Positions 19,946-29,003 of a DNA stretch of 64,000 nucleotides are shown one piece after another. The DNA lies in contig NZ_LT670849.1 in NCBI RefSeq assembly GCF_900142985.1, positions 6,960,501 to 7,024,500 of the forward strand, read 5' to 3'. Position 1 is the stretch's first letter. Each line of letters begins with the position of its first letter. The DNA is from Bradyrhizobium erythrophlei (GTDB lineage: Bacteria > Pseudomonadota > Alphaproteobacteria > Rhizobiales > Xanthobacteraceae). The notes beneath the pieces were generated by a model. It was not told the DNA's origin and did not search any database. It was given only the letters and a program-made list of their open reading frames with translations. A program made the translations under genes and the position numbers.

Positions 19946-20995
19946 ATGAAAATCAACAACGACGTCATCGAGGCGATCGGCAACACCCCGCTGATCAAGC
20001 TGAAGCACGCTTCCGAACTGACCGGCTGCACCATTCTCGGCAAAGCCGAGTTCATGAATCCCGGCCAGTCCGTCAAGGACCGCGCCGGAAAATGGATGAT
20101 CCTCGAAGCCGAGAAGCGCGGCGAGCTCAAGCCAGGTGGCCTCGTGGTGGAGGCCACCGCCGGCAATACGGGAATTGGCCTCGCCGTCGTTGCGAGCGCG
20201 CGCGGATACCGGACGCTGATCGTCATTCCGGAAACGCAGAGCCAGGAAAAGAAGGACATGTTGCGGCTCTGCGGCGCAGAACTCGTCGAAGTGCCGGCGC
20301 TTCCGTTCGCCAACCCGAACAACTACCAGCACATCGGACGACGCCTGGCCGACAAGCTTCGCGCGCAGGAACCGAACGGCGTGTTGTTTGCCGATCAATG
20401 GAACAACCTCGATAATCCCAAGGCGCATTATGAATCGACCGGCCCCGAAATCTGGCAGCAGACCGCCGGCAAGGTCGACGGCTTTATCTGCTCGGTCGGA
20501 TCGGGCGGTACACTCGCCGGAACGAGCCGGTTTCTGAAAGAAAAAAACAAGGCCATCGTCATCGGCTGCGCCGATCCGCGTGGTGCTGCGATGTATGAGC
20601 TGTTCAAGCACGGCCAGGCCAAGGCCACGCCAGGTGGCTCGATCACGGAAGGCATCGGCCTTGGCCGAGTGACGCCGATCATCGAGCAAGCCAAGGTCGA
20701 TGAAGCCTATTTGATACCGGACGAGGAAGCCGTTCCCGTGATCTACGAGCTGCTCGAGCACGAAGGCCTTTGCCTCGGCGGCTCGACCGGGATCAATGTG
20801 GCGGGCGCGATCCGCCTGGCCAGGCAGCTCGGTCCCGGCAAAACCATCGTGACGATCCTTTGCGATTCCGGAAATCGCTATCAGTCAAAGCTGTTCAATC
20901 CGGAATTCATGCGCTCGAAGAACCTGCCGGTGCCGGCCTGGCTGGAAAAGCGCAGCAAGATCGATATTCCGTTTGAGACGGCGCACTTCGGATAG
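19946..20995 (+). CDS. cysK: Cysteine synthase A
   Basis: A PLP enzyme joining O-acetylserine and sulfide to form cysteine in the cytoplasm. At 349 residues it is somewhat longer than E. coli CysK, because of a C-terminal extension. The PLP Lys44 is in GQSVKDRAGKW, the substrate loop appears as EATAGNTGIGLA, and the phosphate-binding glycine loop as SVGSGGTLAGTSR. The ATG at 19946 follows a run with AGCACGC rather than a strong SD. It stands between the lipid operon and the convergent aapP gene, 29 bases from its stop. MetC lies nearby, so two sulfur amino-acid genes flank the transporter. Confidence 0.95.
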   Translation: MKINNDVIEAIGNTPLIKLKHASELTGCTILGKAEFMNPGQSVKDRAGKWMILEAEKRGELKPGGLVVEATAGNTGIGLAVVASARGYRTLIVIPETQSQEKKDMLRLCGAELVEVPALPFANPNNYQHIGRRLADKLRAQEPNGVLFADQWNNLDNPKAHYESTGPEIWQQTAGKVDGFICSVGSGGTLAGTSRFLKEKNKAIVIGCADPRGAAMYELFKHGQAKATPGGSITEGIGLGRVTPIIEQAKVDEAYLIPDEEAVPVIYELLEHEGLCLGGSTGINVAGAIRLARQLGPGKTIVTILCDSGNRYQSKLFNPEFMRSKNLPVPAWLEKRSKIDIPFETAHFG

Positions 20996-21024
20996 CCGGC
21001 ACTCATCCGGGGTAGCGGCGGAAA

Positions 21025-21765
21025 TTAGCGCAGGATCTGGCTCAGGAAAAGCTTGGTCCGCGCGTGCTGCGGGTTGGCGAAGAAGTTTTCCGGCGTATTG
21101 GTCTCGATGATCTGGCCTGCATCCATGAAGATGATGCGGTTGGCCACTTCCCTGGCAAAGCCCATTTCGTGGGTCACGACCAGCATGGTCATGCCCTCTT
21201 TCGCGAGGTCGACCATGGTGTCGAGCACTTCCTTGACCATTTCCGGATCGAGCGCCGAGGTCGGCTCGTCGAACAGCATGACCTTCGGATTCATGGTCAG
21301 CGCCCGCGCGATCGCCACCCGCTGCTGCTGGCCGCCGGACAACTGTCCCGGATATTTGCTGGCCTGATGCGGGATCTTCACCCGCTCCAGATATTTCATC
21401 GCTGCCGCTTCGGCGTCCTTTTTCGGCATGTGACGGACCCAGATCGGCGCAAGCGTGCAGTTTTCGAGCACAGTCAGGTGCGGAAACAGGTTGAAGCTCT
21501 GAAACACCATGCCCACTTCGCGGCGGACTTCGTCCACCCGGCGAAGCTGGGGACCAAGTTCGATGCCATCAACCACGATCCGGCCTTCCTGAAATTCCTC
21601 GAGCGCGTTGATGCAGCGGATGAAGGTCGATTTTCCGGACCCCGAAGGGCCGCAGATCACGATGCGCTCGCCCTTGGCCACGTCGACTTCGATGTCGCGC
21701 AACACGTGAAAGTCGCCAAACCATTTGTTGAGCCCGGCAATACCGACGATCGGATCAGTGGTCAT
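21025..21765 (-). CDS. aapP: General L-amino acid ABC transporter ATP-binding protein
   Basis: The ATPase of a polar amino-acid importer, acting at the inner face of the inner membrane. The 246-residue protein has Walker [10 protein letters not shown] (39-47), signature [15 protein letters not shown] near residue 143 and Walker [15 protein letters not shown]. It is the last gene of aapJQMP, starting 12 bases after aapM. In Rhizobium the Aap system takes up a wide range of L-amino acids. The gene order and sequence type match AapP well. Confidence 0.94.
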   Translation of the reverse strand: MTTDPIVGIAGLNKWFGDFHVLRDIEVDVAKGERIVICGPSGSGKSTFIRCINALEEFQEGRIVVDGIELGPQLRRVDEVRREVGMVFQSFNLFPHLTVLENCTLAPIWVRHMPKKDAEAAAMKYLERVKIPHQASKYPGQLSGGQQQRVAIARALTMNPKVMLFDEPTSALDPEMVKEVLDTMVDLAKEGMTMLVVTHEMGFAREVANRIIFMDAGQIIETNTPENFFANPQHARTKLFLSQILR

Positions 21766-21777
21766 GACGTCTCTCGG

Positions 21778-23289
21778 TTACTTACGATGAATATTCAGCC
21801 TGTTCTCGACGAACAGCGAATAGCGGGACATTCCAAAGCAGAAAGTGAAGTAGATCATTCCGGCGAACGCAAACCCGGTAAACAGCGTCGACGGCGTCGC
21901 CCAGACAGGATCGGCGAACGAGGCGTGCACCTGTCCCAACAGGTCGAACAGCGACACGATCGATACCAGCGACGTATCCTTGAACAGGCTGATAAAGCTG
22001 TTGACGATTCCGGGGATGACGTGCCGGAGCGCCTGCGGCATCACAATAAGGGCTGTCGTCTTCCACCAGGAAAGACCGATGGCGTTCGCCGCTTCGCTCT
22101 GCCCGCGCGGAATTGCCTGCAATCCGCCGCGGATGACCTCAGCCATATAGGCCCCCGAAAACAGCGCGATACCGATCAGCGCACGAACCAGACCGTCGAT
22201 CTTGAAATTGCCCGGCATGAACAGCGGCAGCATATAGGTTGCGAAAAACAGCACGGTGATCAGGGGCACGCCGCGCCAGATTTCGATAAATCCGACCGAG
22301 AAGAAACGAATCAGGGGAATCGTCGAGCGCCGGCCGAGCGCCAGCGCAATCCCTATCGGCATGCATGTGACGATACCGGTGACTGAAACCACCAGCGTTA
22401 TCAGAAAGCCGCCCCAGAGACCGCTATCGACGATGGGCAGTCCGCCATGGTCGAGCCCCATCGCGGCCATGACGACGCCAATGCCGGCAAATGTCACGAG
22501 GCTGCCGAGCAGAATGCGCCAGCCAGTACGAATGCCGCCGCTGAGGAAAAACAGGGTCAGCGAGATGAGAACTGCCGTTACCGCGAAGTCGACCCAGACC
22601 GGGTGCCAGGAGTCTCGAATTTGGCTGTTGAGCCAGACCAACGGCCAGATCAGAACAGACACCGCCATTCCGAACCATACGACGAGGTTGCCCAGCACGT
22701 GCAAGAGCGGTCCGATAACGGCCACCGCGCCGCCGGCCGTCGAGAGTTTTTGGCCGACATCACCTATTGCGCCGGCGAAACCTGACAGAATGCCCGTCGC
22801 CCAGCTCACGCCGAAACCATTCAGGCCGCCGCCACGCAGCAGAAAGAATGCGACGACGGGAAAGGCGATGAAGAACAGGCCGGCGTTGAGCGCCTTCGCA
22901 GGCAACCGCGGGATCAGCAGCGGCAACAGCAAGATGGCTGCCAGGAAGAAGGTCAGGCTGACTCGCCAGCGCTCTGCATCTGGATAAAAACCGTAAATGA
23001 ACTGGCTGAATTTCGCCTGGACAAAGGGCCAGCAAGCCCCGACGGAATGTCCGACATTTTCGGCGAGGCAGGCGGTTCGGTCCTTCCCGCTCCAGACCGC
23101 ATCGACCAGAAGAAATTTGACGGCCGGAATGATCGTAAACCAGAGCAGCAGAATGCTCACGAGCGTCAGCAGGATATTGGTCGGCGAATTCAACAGGCGC
23201 GTACGCACAAACCCGACAAAGCCGGTCACCTTGATTGGTGCCGCGCGCTCAGGGACGAGTTCCTTTCGAACGAAGGCGTTCTCGCTCAT
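21778..23289 (-). CDS. aapM: General L-amino acid ABC transporter permease
   Basis: A 503-residue inner-membrane permease of the HisM/AapM type. Many hydrophobic segments are followed by the EAA-like cytoplasmic loop near the C-terminus (GLQAIPRGQSEAANAIGLSW), which docks to AapP. The long N-terminal extension before the conserved permease core is typical of AapM. Its ATG overlaps the aapQ stop (ATGA at 23286-23289), so translation is coupled. Confidence 0.94.
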   Translation of the reverse strand: MSENAFVRKELVPERAAPIKVTGFVGFVRTRLLNSPTNILLTLVSILLLWFTIIPAVKFLLVDAVWSGKDRTACLAENVGHSVGACWPFVQAKFSQFIYGFYPDAERWRVSLTFFLAAILLLPLLIPRLPAKALNAGLFFIAFPVVAFFLLRGGGLNGFGVSWATGILSGFAGAIGDVGQKLSTAGGAVAVIGPLLHVLGNLVVWFGMAVSVLIWPLVWLNSQIRDSWHPVWVDFAVTAVLISLTLFFLSGGIRTGWRILLGSLVTFAGIGVVMAAMGLDHGGLPIVDSGLWGGFLITLVVSVTGIVTCMPIGIALALGRRSTIPLIRFFSVGFIEIWRGVPLITVLFFATYMLPLFMPGNFKIDGLVRALIGIALFSGAYMAEVIRGGLQAIPRGQSEAANAIGLSWWKTTALIVMPQALRHVIPGIVNSFISLFKDTSLVSIVSLFDLLGQVHASFADPVWATPSTLFTGFAFAGMIYFTFCFGMSRYSLFVENRLNIHRK

Positions 23290-24491
23290 ACGCCCATGCT
23301 CCGCCCGATCCGCCAGTTGTAGAAACTCATAACGGCGCTCGTGACCAGCGAGATCAGCAAGTAAACGCCCATCGTGATACCGATGATTTCGATCGCCTGC
23401 CCGGTCTGGTTCAACGATGTGCCCGCAAAAACCGAGACCAGATCGGGATAGCCGATCGCGACCGCCAGCGATGAGTTCTTGGTGAGGTTGAGATATTGAT
23501 TGGTCAGCGGCGGCAGGATCACGCGCATCGCTTGCGGCACCACGATCAGCCGCAAGGTCGCGCCCCGCGTCAGCCCGAGCGAAGAGCCCGCCTCCATCTG
23601 TCCTTTGTGAACCGCCAGAATCCCCGAACGCACGACCTCGGCGATAAAGGCGCCCGTATAGGTCGATAGCGCCAGCGTCAGCGCCACGAGTTCGGGAATG
23701 ATCCGCGATCCGCCGGCAAAATTGAACCCCTTGAGCTCTGGAATTTCAAAACTGACAGGCGCGCCGAATACCAGCGAAGCGACCAGCGGCAGAGCGATCA
23801 ACAAGCCGACGACATAAGGCCAGATCGTTACCACCCGGCCGGTTTGGAACAGTTGCCGGCGCGCGTAGAACCGAAACAGCAGCGAAGCTGCGATCGCGAT
23901 CAGCAGCGCAATCGCCACCGGTTCCCATCCGGGCTGTGGAATGGGAGTTGGAACAACCAATCCTCGATTGGACAGGAAAATAACGCCGAACAGCGAAATG
24001 CTCTGCCTCGGCGACGGCAGCGTCCCGAGCACCGCGAGATACCAGAACAGGATCTGAAACAAGAGCGGGATGTTGCGCAGCAATTCCACGTAACCGCCGG
24101 AAATCCGCGCCAGCAGCCAGTTCGGCGACAGCCGGCCCAGCGCCACCAGGAATCCGATCACGGTTGCGAAGAAAATGCCGATGATCGCAACCAACAGCGT
24201 GTTGAGCAGGCCAACAACGAAAACCCGGGCATAAGTATCCGACTGCGAATACGGAATGAGACTCTGATTGACGTCGAAGCCTGCGTTGTTGCTCAAGAAG
24301 CCGAAGCCGGCGGCAATTCGTTGCGTCTCCAGATTGCTTCGAACATTGGCGACGATGTCGTAGGCGATCCAGCCAAGCAGGGCCACGAACAGGATCTGAA
24401 GGAAAAACCCATTCCAGCCTGCACCGCCACCAAGCACCCGCCGCAGTTTCGCGACAAGCTGCCGCGGCGGTGGTCGTGGCCCGATACTCAT
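23286..24491 (-). CDS. aapQ: General L-amino acid ABC transporter permease
   Basis: A 401-residue permease forming the membrane channel with AapM. It carries the conserved loop GILAVHKGQMEAGSSLGLTR followed by VVPQAMRVILPPLTNQYLNL, hallmarks of polar amino-acid permeases. The long loop region before the last segments matches AapQ. It lies 21 bases after aapJ and overlaps aapM by four bases. Confidence 0.94.
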   Translation of the reverse strand: MSIGPRPPPRQLVAKLRRVLGGGAGWNGFFLQILFVALLGWIAYDIVANVRSNLETQRIAAGFGFLSNNAGFDVNQSLIPYSQSDTYARVFVVGLLNTLLVAIIGIFFATVIGFLVALGRLSPNWLLARISGGYVELLRNIPLLFQILFWYLAVLGTLPSPRQSISLFGVIFLSNRGLVVPTPIPQPGWEPVAIALLIAIAASLLFRFYARRQLFQTGRVVTIWPYVVGLLIALPLVASLVFGAPVSFEIPELKGFNFAGGSRIIPELVALTLALSTYTGAFIAEVVRSGILAVHKGQMEAGSSLGLTRGATLRLIVVPQAMRVILPPLTNQYLNLTKNSSLAVAIGYPDLVSVFAGTSLNQTGQAIEIIGITMGVYLLISLVTSAVMSFYNWRIGRSMGV

Positions 24492-24512
24492 CTTTGCAGC
24501 AATCTGGTGCGA

Positions 24513-25529
24513 TCAGCGGATCGGCGGCGCGTACTGAATTCCACCCTTGTTCCAGAGCGCATTAAGGCCGCGCGCTATCCCGAGCGGCGAGCCGGCGCCA
24601 ACGTTGCGATCGAAGGTCTCGCCGTAGTTGCCCACGGCCTTGAGGATCCTGATAACCCAATCCTTGGTGAGGCCTAGCTGTTCACCGAAATTGCCGTCGG
24701 TCCCAAGCACCCGCTTCAATTCCGGTTTATCCGATTTCGCCATCTCATCGACGTTCCTCTGGGTGATGCCGAGTTCTTCGGCGTCGACCATGGCAAACAG
24801 CACCCATTTGACGAGGTCGAACCATTGATCGTCGCCATGGCGCACCATCGGGCCGAGCGGCTCCTTCGAAATGATTTCGGGGAGCACGACGTGATCGGCG
24901 GGATTGGTCATCTTGAGACGGTAAGCGTAGAGTCCCGAGGCATCGGTCGTGAAGGCATCGCAGCGACCGGACTCGTAGGCTTTGACGGTCTCATCTGCGC
25001 CGGCGAACGCGACCACCTCGTATTTCATATTGTTGCTTTTAAAGAAGTCGGCGAGGTTTTGTTCGGTGGTCGTTCCGGTCTGCACGCAGACCGAAGCACT
25101 GTTCAGTTCGAGCGCGGAGTTGACCTTGAGCGCCTTCCTCACCATGAAGCCCTGCCCGTCGTAATATGTCACCCCGGTAAAATTGGCGCCGAGCGTGGTG
25201 TCGCGAGAGAGCGTCCAGGTCGTATTGCGCGACAACAGGTCGATTTCGCCGGATTGCAGGGCCGTGAAACGGTCCTTGGCCGATAGCGCCACGAATTTGA
25301 CCTTGGTCGGATCATTGAAAATGGCCGCGGCGACCGCGCGGCAGACATCAACATCGATTCCGGTCCAGTTTCCCTTGTCGTCGGGTGCGGAGAAGCCCGG
25401 CAGTCCCTGGCTGACGCCACAGGCCACCATGCCCCGGTCCTTGATCGTTTTGAGGGTCTGCGCGGTGGCAGACTGGGCCGAAAAAGCGGCGGCGAGAGCA
25501 AGAGCTAGGACAAAGGAGACGCGTTTCAT
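24513..25529 (-). CDS. aapJ: General L-amino acid ABC transporter substrate-binding protein
   Basis: A periplasmic binding protein, first gene of aapJQMP. The signal peptide is MKRVSFVLALALAAAFS with cleavage near TAQ. It is followed by TLKTIKDRGMVACGVSQGLP, the usual start of AapJ. The family 3 solute-binding motif GIDVDVCRAVAAAIF is present. The ATG at 25529 is chosen over an in-frame start at 25640 because it gives a proper signal peptide. It is divergent from metC, as in Rhizobium leguminosarum, where metC also adjoins aapJ. Confidence 0.95.
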   Translation of the reverse strand: MKRVSFVLALALAAAFSAQSATAQTLKTIKDRGMVACGVSQGLPGFSAPDDKGNWTGIDVDVCRAVAAAIFNDPTKVKFVALSAKDRFTALQSGEIDLLSRNTTWTLSRDTTLGANFTGVTYYDGQGFMVRKALKVNSALELNSASVCVQTGTTTEQNLADFFKSNNMKYEVVAFAGADETVKAYESGRCDAFTTDASGLYAYRLKMTNPADHVVLPEIISKEPLGPMVRHGDDQWFDLVKWVLFAMVDAEELGITQRNVDEMAKSDKPELKRVLGTDGNFGEQLGLTKDWVIRILKAVGNYGETFDRNVGAGSPLGIARGLNALWNKGGIQYAPPIR

Positions 25530-25851
25530 GGCGGGGCCTTTCGAGGGTCGTCCGGGAGCGATGACTGTCCTGCGCAGGCAAAGTGCGGGCCAACATCCGC
25601 CACAGCAAACGCCGACCCGGATGAGCGACAATTTGCCCATTTCCGGTTCGGAGACGAAGTGACGGTCGCAGCAGGCCCCTCAACTCTGCGGCGAAGTTGT
25701 AGCTGCCATCTCAGAACGACTGGCGGTCCGGGTCAAGGGGTTGACGGCGGTCTTCCCTGCCCTGCTATTAACACCTCGGCCGTCTTTCGCCGCTTTGCAA
25801 ACGCTTCACACTGCAAGACGGCCGAAAGACCATGAAGGAGGCCAATGGAAT
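25530..25851. other. Divergent promoter region of aapJ and metC
   Basis: These 322 bases separate two divergent genes and show no protein-like frame. The aapJ and metC promoters should lie here. Only the metC ribosome binding site AAGGAGG (25835-25841) can be named with confidence. Confidence 0.5.
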
Positions 25852-27042
25852 ATGAGCGCCGGCGACGACGAGAACACCCTGCCGCTAAAGATCGAAACTG
25901 CGCTTGTGACCGCGGGGCGCGACACCAAAGCGCAGAAGGGTTTCGTCAACCCACCCGTCGTTCACGGTTCCACCGTGCTTTACCCCACGGTGGACGACCT
26001 GCGCGCCCACCGCGGCGAGTTCCGGTACGGCCGCCACGGCACCCCCACGACGAGAGCCCTGCAGCAAGCGCTGATGGCACTCGAAGGGCCGCAGTGCGCA
26101 GGCGTCGGCATCGCTCAATCGGGAGCGGCCGCCATCAGCACGGCCCTGCTCTCGCTGCTGAAATCAGGCGACCATCTCCTGGTCTGCGACAATGCCTACC
26201 AACCGACACGCAATTTCTGTAACGGGATACTCACGCGCTATGGCGTCGAGACCACCTATTTCGATCCGATGATCGGCTCCGCGATCGCGAGTTTATTCAA
26301 GCCCAGCACGAAAGCCGTGCTCATCGAGGCACCCGGCTCGCAGTCCTTTGAAATGCCGGACCTTCCCGCCATCGCATCCGCCGCGCATGCCCATGGCGCG
26401 ATCGTGATCGACGACAACACTTGGGCGACGCCGCTATTTCATCGCTCGCTGGAGCAAGGCGTCGATATCAGCGTCCAGGCCGCCACCAAATATATCGGCG
26501 GACATTCCGACATCATGTTTGGCACGATCTCGGCCAACGCAAGAACGTGGCCTGCGATTTCCGAGGGGATCCGGCTGCTCGGGGTCTGTGCCGGTCCCGA
26601 CGACGTCTTTCTCGCGATCCGCGGATTGCGGACGCTGGCGGTGCGGCTCGCTCAGCACCATCGATCCGCGCTGGAAATGGCGCATTGGCTGGCGCAGCGG
26701 CCGGAGGTCGCGCGTGTGCTTTACCCGGCGCTTGAAAGCGATCCCGGACATGCAATCTGGAAGCGGGACTTTACCGGAGCCTCCGGTCTGTTCAGTATCG
26801 TTCTCAATCCGGTTGCGCAAACGTCAGTCGATGCCATGCTCGACAGTCTCAAGCTGTTCGGCATGGGCTACTCCTGGGGCGGCTTTGAAAGCCTTATCAT
26901 CCCCTTTGACTGCACCGGATATCGCACGGCGACAAAATGGGAGCCGGGCGGACCGACGCTCCGGCTGCACATTGGTCTTGAGAACGTCGAAGACCTGAAG
27001 GCCGATCTAGCGCGCGGATTTGAAGTCCTGCGCGCAGCCTAA
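25852..27042 (+). CDS. metC: Cystathionine beta-lyase
   Basis: A PLP enzyme that cleaves cystathionine to homocysteine, ammonia and pyruvate in methionine synthesis. The PLP Lys213 is in AATKYIGGHSD; TRALQQALMALEG and SGAAAISTALL are the usual upstream motifs, and GFESLIIP near the end is typical. The ATG at 25852 is ten bases after AAGGAGG; the longer in-frame start at 25741 is unlikely. Its stop codon overlaps that of the convergent LAB_N gene by three bases. The metC-aapJ arrangement is conserved in rhizobia. Confidence 0.93.
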   Translation: MSAGDDENTLPLKIETALVTAGRDTKAQKGFVNPPVVHGSTVLYPTVDDLRAHRGEFRYGRHGTPTTRALQQALMALEGPQCAGVGIAQSGAAAISTALLSLLKSGDHLLVCDNAYQPTRNFCNGILTRYGVETTYFDPMIGSAIASLFKPSTKAVLIEAPGSQSFEMPDLPAIASAAHAHGAIVIDDNTWATPLFHRSLEQGVDISVQAATKYIGGHSDIMFGTISANARTWPAISEGIRLLGVCAGPDDVFLAIRGLRTLAVRLAQHHRSALEMAHWLAQRPEVARVLYPALESDPGHAIWKRDFTGASGLFSIVLNPVAQTSVDAMLDSLKLFGMGYSWGGFESLIIPFDCTGYRTATKWEPGGPTLRLHIGLENVEDLKADLARGFEVLRAA

Positions 27043-27377
27043 CTGTCCAGTGTCTCCGAGACCTGCGCGCGACTCTTGAAGATCAGCATCAGGTTGCGAA
27101 CATAGATGATGTTCGAGGCCAACTGTCCGATGATGATCACCGGCTCGCGCTTGACCAGGCCATAGATCAGCGTCAATAGCCCGCCGCAGATCGAGAAAAA
27201 CCAGAACGCCAGCGGCACCACGCTTTTTCCCGCCCGCTCGCTCGCGATCCACTGCACCAGGAAGCGCGCGGCAAAGGCGAGTTGTGCAATCAGGCCGAAG
27301 GCCAGCCAGAAGTCGAACTTGGCGACAAATATATCGTAAAGGTAATTGCCAAGGGCTTGGCCGTATTGGATCAGCAT
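27039..27377 (-). CDS. LAB_N domain membrane protein (RgtF-like)
   Basis: A 112-residue protein with the lipid-A-disaccharide-synthase N-terminal (LAB_N) domain: LIAQLAFAARFLVQWIASER, then SVVPLAFWFFSICGGLLTLIYG and ASNIIYVRNL. Three to four membrane segments are visible. Despite the domain name it is not LpxB; such small proteins accompany DPM1-like transferases and ArnT-like transferases, and may help flip or make the polyprenyl-sugar donor. Its ATG overlaps the stop of the upstream GT2 gene (TGATG, 27375-27379). The in-frame start at 27431 lies inside that gene and is unlikely. Confidence 0.85.
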   Translation of the reverse strand: MLIQYGQALGNYLYDIFVAKFDFWLAFGLIAQLAFAARFLVQWIASERAGKSVVPLAFWFFSICGGLLTLIYGLVKREPVIIIGQLASNIIYVRNLMLIFKSRAQVSETLDS

Positions 27378-28120
27378 CACTTCACCTCGGTCGCAACAGG
27401 CGTCGGTTTCTTGCGGCGGATCAGCCACCACACGCCAGCAAGATCCATGATTCCGATCCAGAGCCGGTCGAAAAAGCCATAGTTTGACACGCCCGAATGT
27501 CGCGGACGGTCAACCACGTCGACATAGACGATGTCATATCCCTCACGGCGCACCAGCGCCGGCAGGAAACGGTGCAGGCCGTCGAAATACGGCAACGCCA
27601 AAAACACGTCGCGCCGAAACGCCTTCAGGCCGCAACCGGTATCACGCGTGCCGTCATGCAGGATCGCGTTGCGCACGGCGTTGGCGACGCGTGACTGAAT
27701 CTTCTTGAAGCCGGTATCTTTGCGGCCTACCCGTTGGCCAGCGGCAAGGCCGGTACGTTCGCCACCTTGCTCGATGGCGGAAACCAGCGCGGGCAGGAAG
27801 GCGGGGTTGTTCTGGCCATCGCCGTCGAGCGTTGCAACGATCGCGCCGCGCGCCGCGCGAACGCCACTGCGCACGGCTGCTGATTGCCCCCCCGATGTCG
27901 CATGACGGATCTGGCGCAGGTTGGGACGACTTTCCATGACGGCGGCGAGCCGGTCGCCGGTTGCATCCGTCGAGCCATCGTTGACATAGATGATTTCGTA
28001 ACGCCAGCGGTCGTCGAGCGCCGCCGAGATCTCCGCGATCACGGGCGCGATATTTTCAGCCTCGTTGCGCACGGGAACAACGATCGAGACGGCGATGGCG
28101 GCTGGCTCAGAAGAAGGCAA
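27377..28120 (-). CDS. Glycosyltransferase family 2, DPM1-like (RgtE/ArnC-like)
   Basis: A 247-residue cytoplasmic-face glycosyltransferase expected to load a sugar on a polyprenyl phosphate. It has VSIVVPVRNEAENI near the N-terminus, the acceptor motif YVNDGSTDAT and the metal-binding LDGDGQNNP, all standard for DPM1/ArnC types. No C-terminal membrane pair like that of ArnC is evident, but a hydrophobic stretch (DRLWIGIMDLAGVWWLI) ends the protein. Together with the LAB_N, PAP2 and ArnT-like genes it suggests transfer of a sugar such as galacturonic acid or mannose to lipid A, as in rhizobial Rgt systems. The sugar is inferred. Confidence 0.88.
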   Translation of the reverse strand: MPSSEPAAIAVSIVVPVRNEAENIAPVIAEISAALDDRWRYEIIYVNDGSTDATGDRLAAVMESRPNLRQIRHATSGGQSAAVRSGVRAARGAIVATLDGDGQNNPAFLPALVSAIEQGGERTGLAAGQRVGRKDTGFKKIQSRVANAVRNAILHDGTRDTGCGLKAFRRDVFLALPYFDGLHRFLPALVRREGYDIVYVDVVDRPRHSGVSNYGFFDRLWIGIMDLAGVWWLIRRKKPTPVATEVK

Positions 28121-28166
28121 ATCTCACCCGTTTTGCGTTAGCCGTGATCGGCCGACGGTCCGCTTC

Positions 28167-29003
28167 TTATGAGGCTGGTGCCCCGGCGGCAACCCCCTTG
28201 AGGGGCTCATTGGCGGCTGGCGAAATGATGCCGCCCTCGCCCACGGCAAACCCCAGTCCCCGCGCGGCAAACCAGTATCTCACCCACATGGCACCTATGA
28301 TTCCGATTGCGGCGCCAGCCACAACGTCGCTCGGGTGGTGCGCCAGAAGGACGAGACGCGTAAACGCGATCAGCAGTGCATAGGCGATTGCGAGCCCCCG
28401 CAGCCGCGGCCAGACCGCAGCGACCGCAAAGGCGAGCGCAAAGGCCGTGATCGAATGTGCCGAGGGGAGGCTCGCGTGGGCTTCGGTTCCTGCAAAAGGC
28501 GCGAAGTTGAAGGGATTGGACTGCCCGCCGACGAACGGCCGGCCCCGGCCGGCGATCCACTTCAATACCTCGCCGGCGGCAAGCGGTATCGCTAACGCGA
28601 GCAATAGAAATTGCAGATGCACGCCGATCGCAAGCAGCCGGTGTCTTGCGGAATCGCGTGCGGCGGCGGCGGCCAGCGCCGCGCCGACCAGCAGAATGAT
28701 CAACAGCAATAGCACATAGTTGTCCTTGCCGAAGTCGGTCAGAATCCGGAATGGCCAGAGACTCGTGGTGCCGCGCGGCGGCATTAATGCGATTTCTGGC
28801 GCGTCGATCCAAATCATCAACACGCCGATCAGCATGACAGCGCTTACGAAGGCCAGAAGCGTCTGGCGCGTCACTTTCCGTGCGGCTTCAGTGCGGTGCG
28901 CTTGGGATGCCGAACTTGCGAGCTGCTTCGCCCATGTTGATACAATCGTCGACAGGCGAGAGAAGTAGCCGGCGGCTGGTTCGGAGCCGGACTGGGTGGA
29001 CAT
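28167..29003 (-). CDS. PAP2 family membrane phosphatase
   Basis: A 278-residue integral membrane phosphatase. The three PAP2 motifs are KWIAGRGRP, PSAH (the usual PSGH with Ala) and TRLVLLAHHPSDV with catalytic His. About six membrane segments are present, with a hydrophilic N-terminal tail of some 45 residues. It directly abuts the ArnT-like gene. It may remove a lipid A phosphate (LpxE/LpxF type), which would fit phosphate-free Bradyrhizobium lipid A, or recycle polyprenyl diphosphate. The choice cannot be made from the sequence alone. Confidence 0.85.
   Translation of the reverse strand: MSTQSGSEPAAGYFSRLSTIVSTWAKQLASSASQAHRTEAARKVTRQTLLAFVSAVMLIGVLMIWIDAPEIALMPPRGTTSLWPFRILTDFGKDNYVLLLLIILLVGAALAAAAARDSARHRLLAIGVHLQFLLLALAIPLAAGEVLKWIAGRGRPFVGGQSNPFNFAPFAGTEAHASLPSAHSITAFALAFAVAAVWPRLRGLAIAYALLIAFTRLVLLAHHPSDVVAGAAIGIIGAMWVRYWFAARGLGFAVGEGGIISPAANEPLKGVAAGAPAS

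Noticed and set aside
21064..22386. A 440-residue plus frame opposite aapP and aapM
   Set aside because: It crosses two well-defined transporter genes and is His/Arg/Asp-rich without domains.
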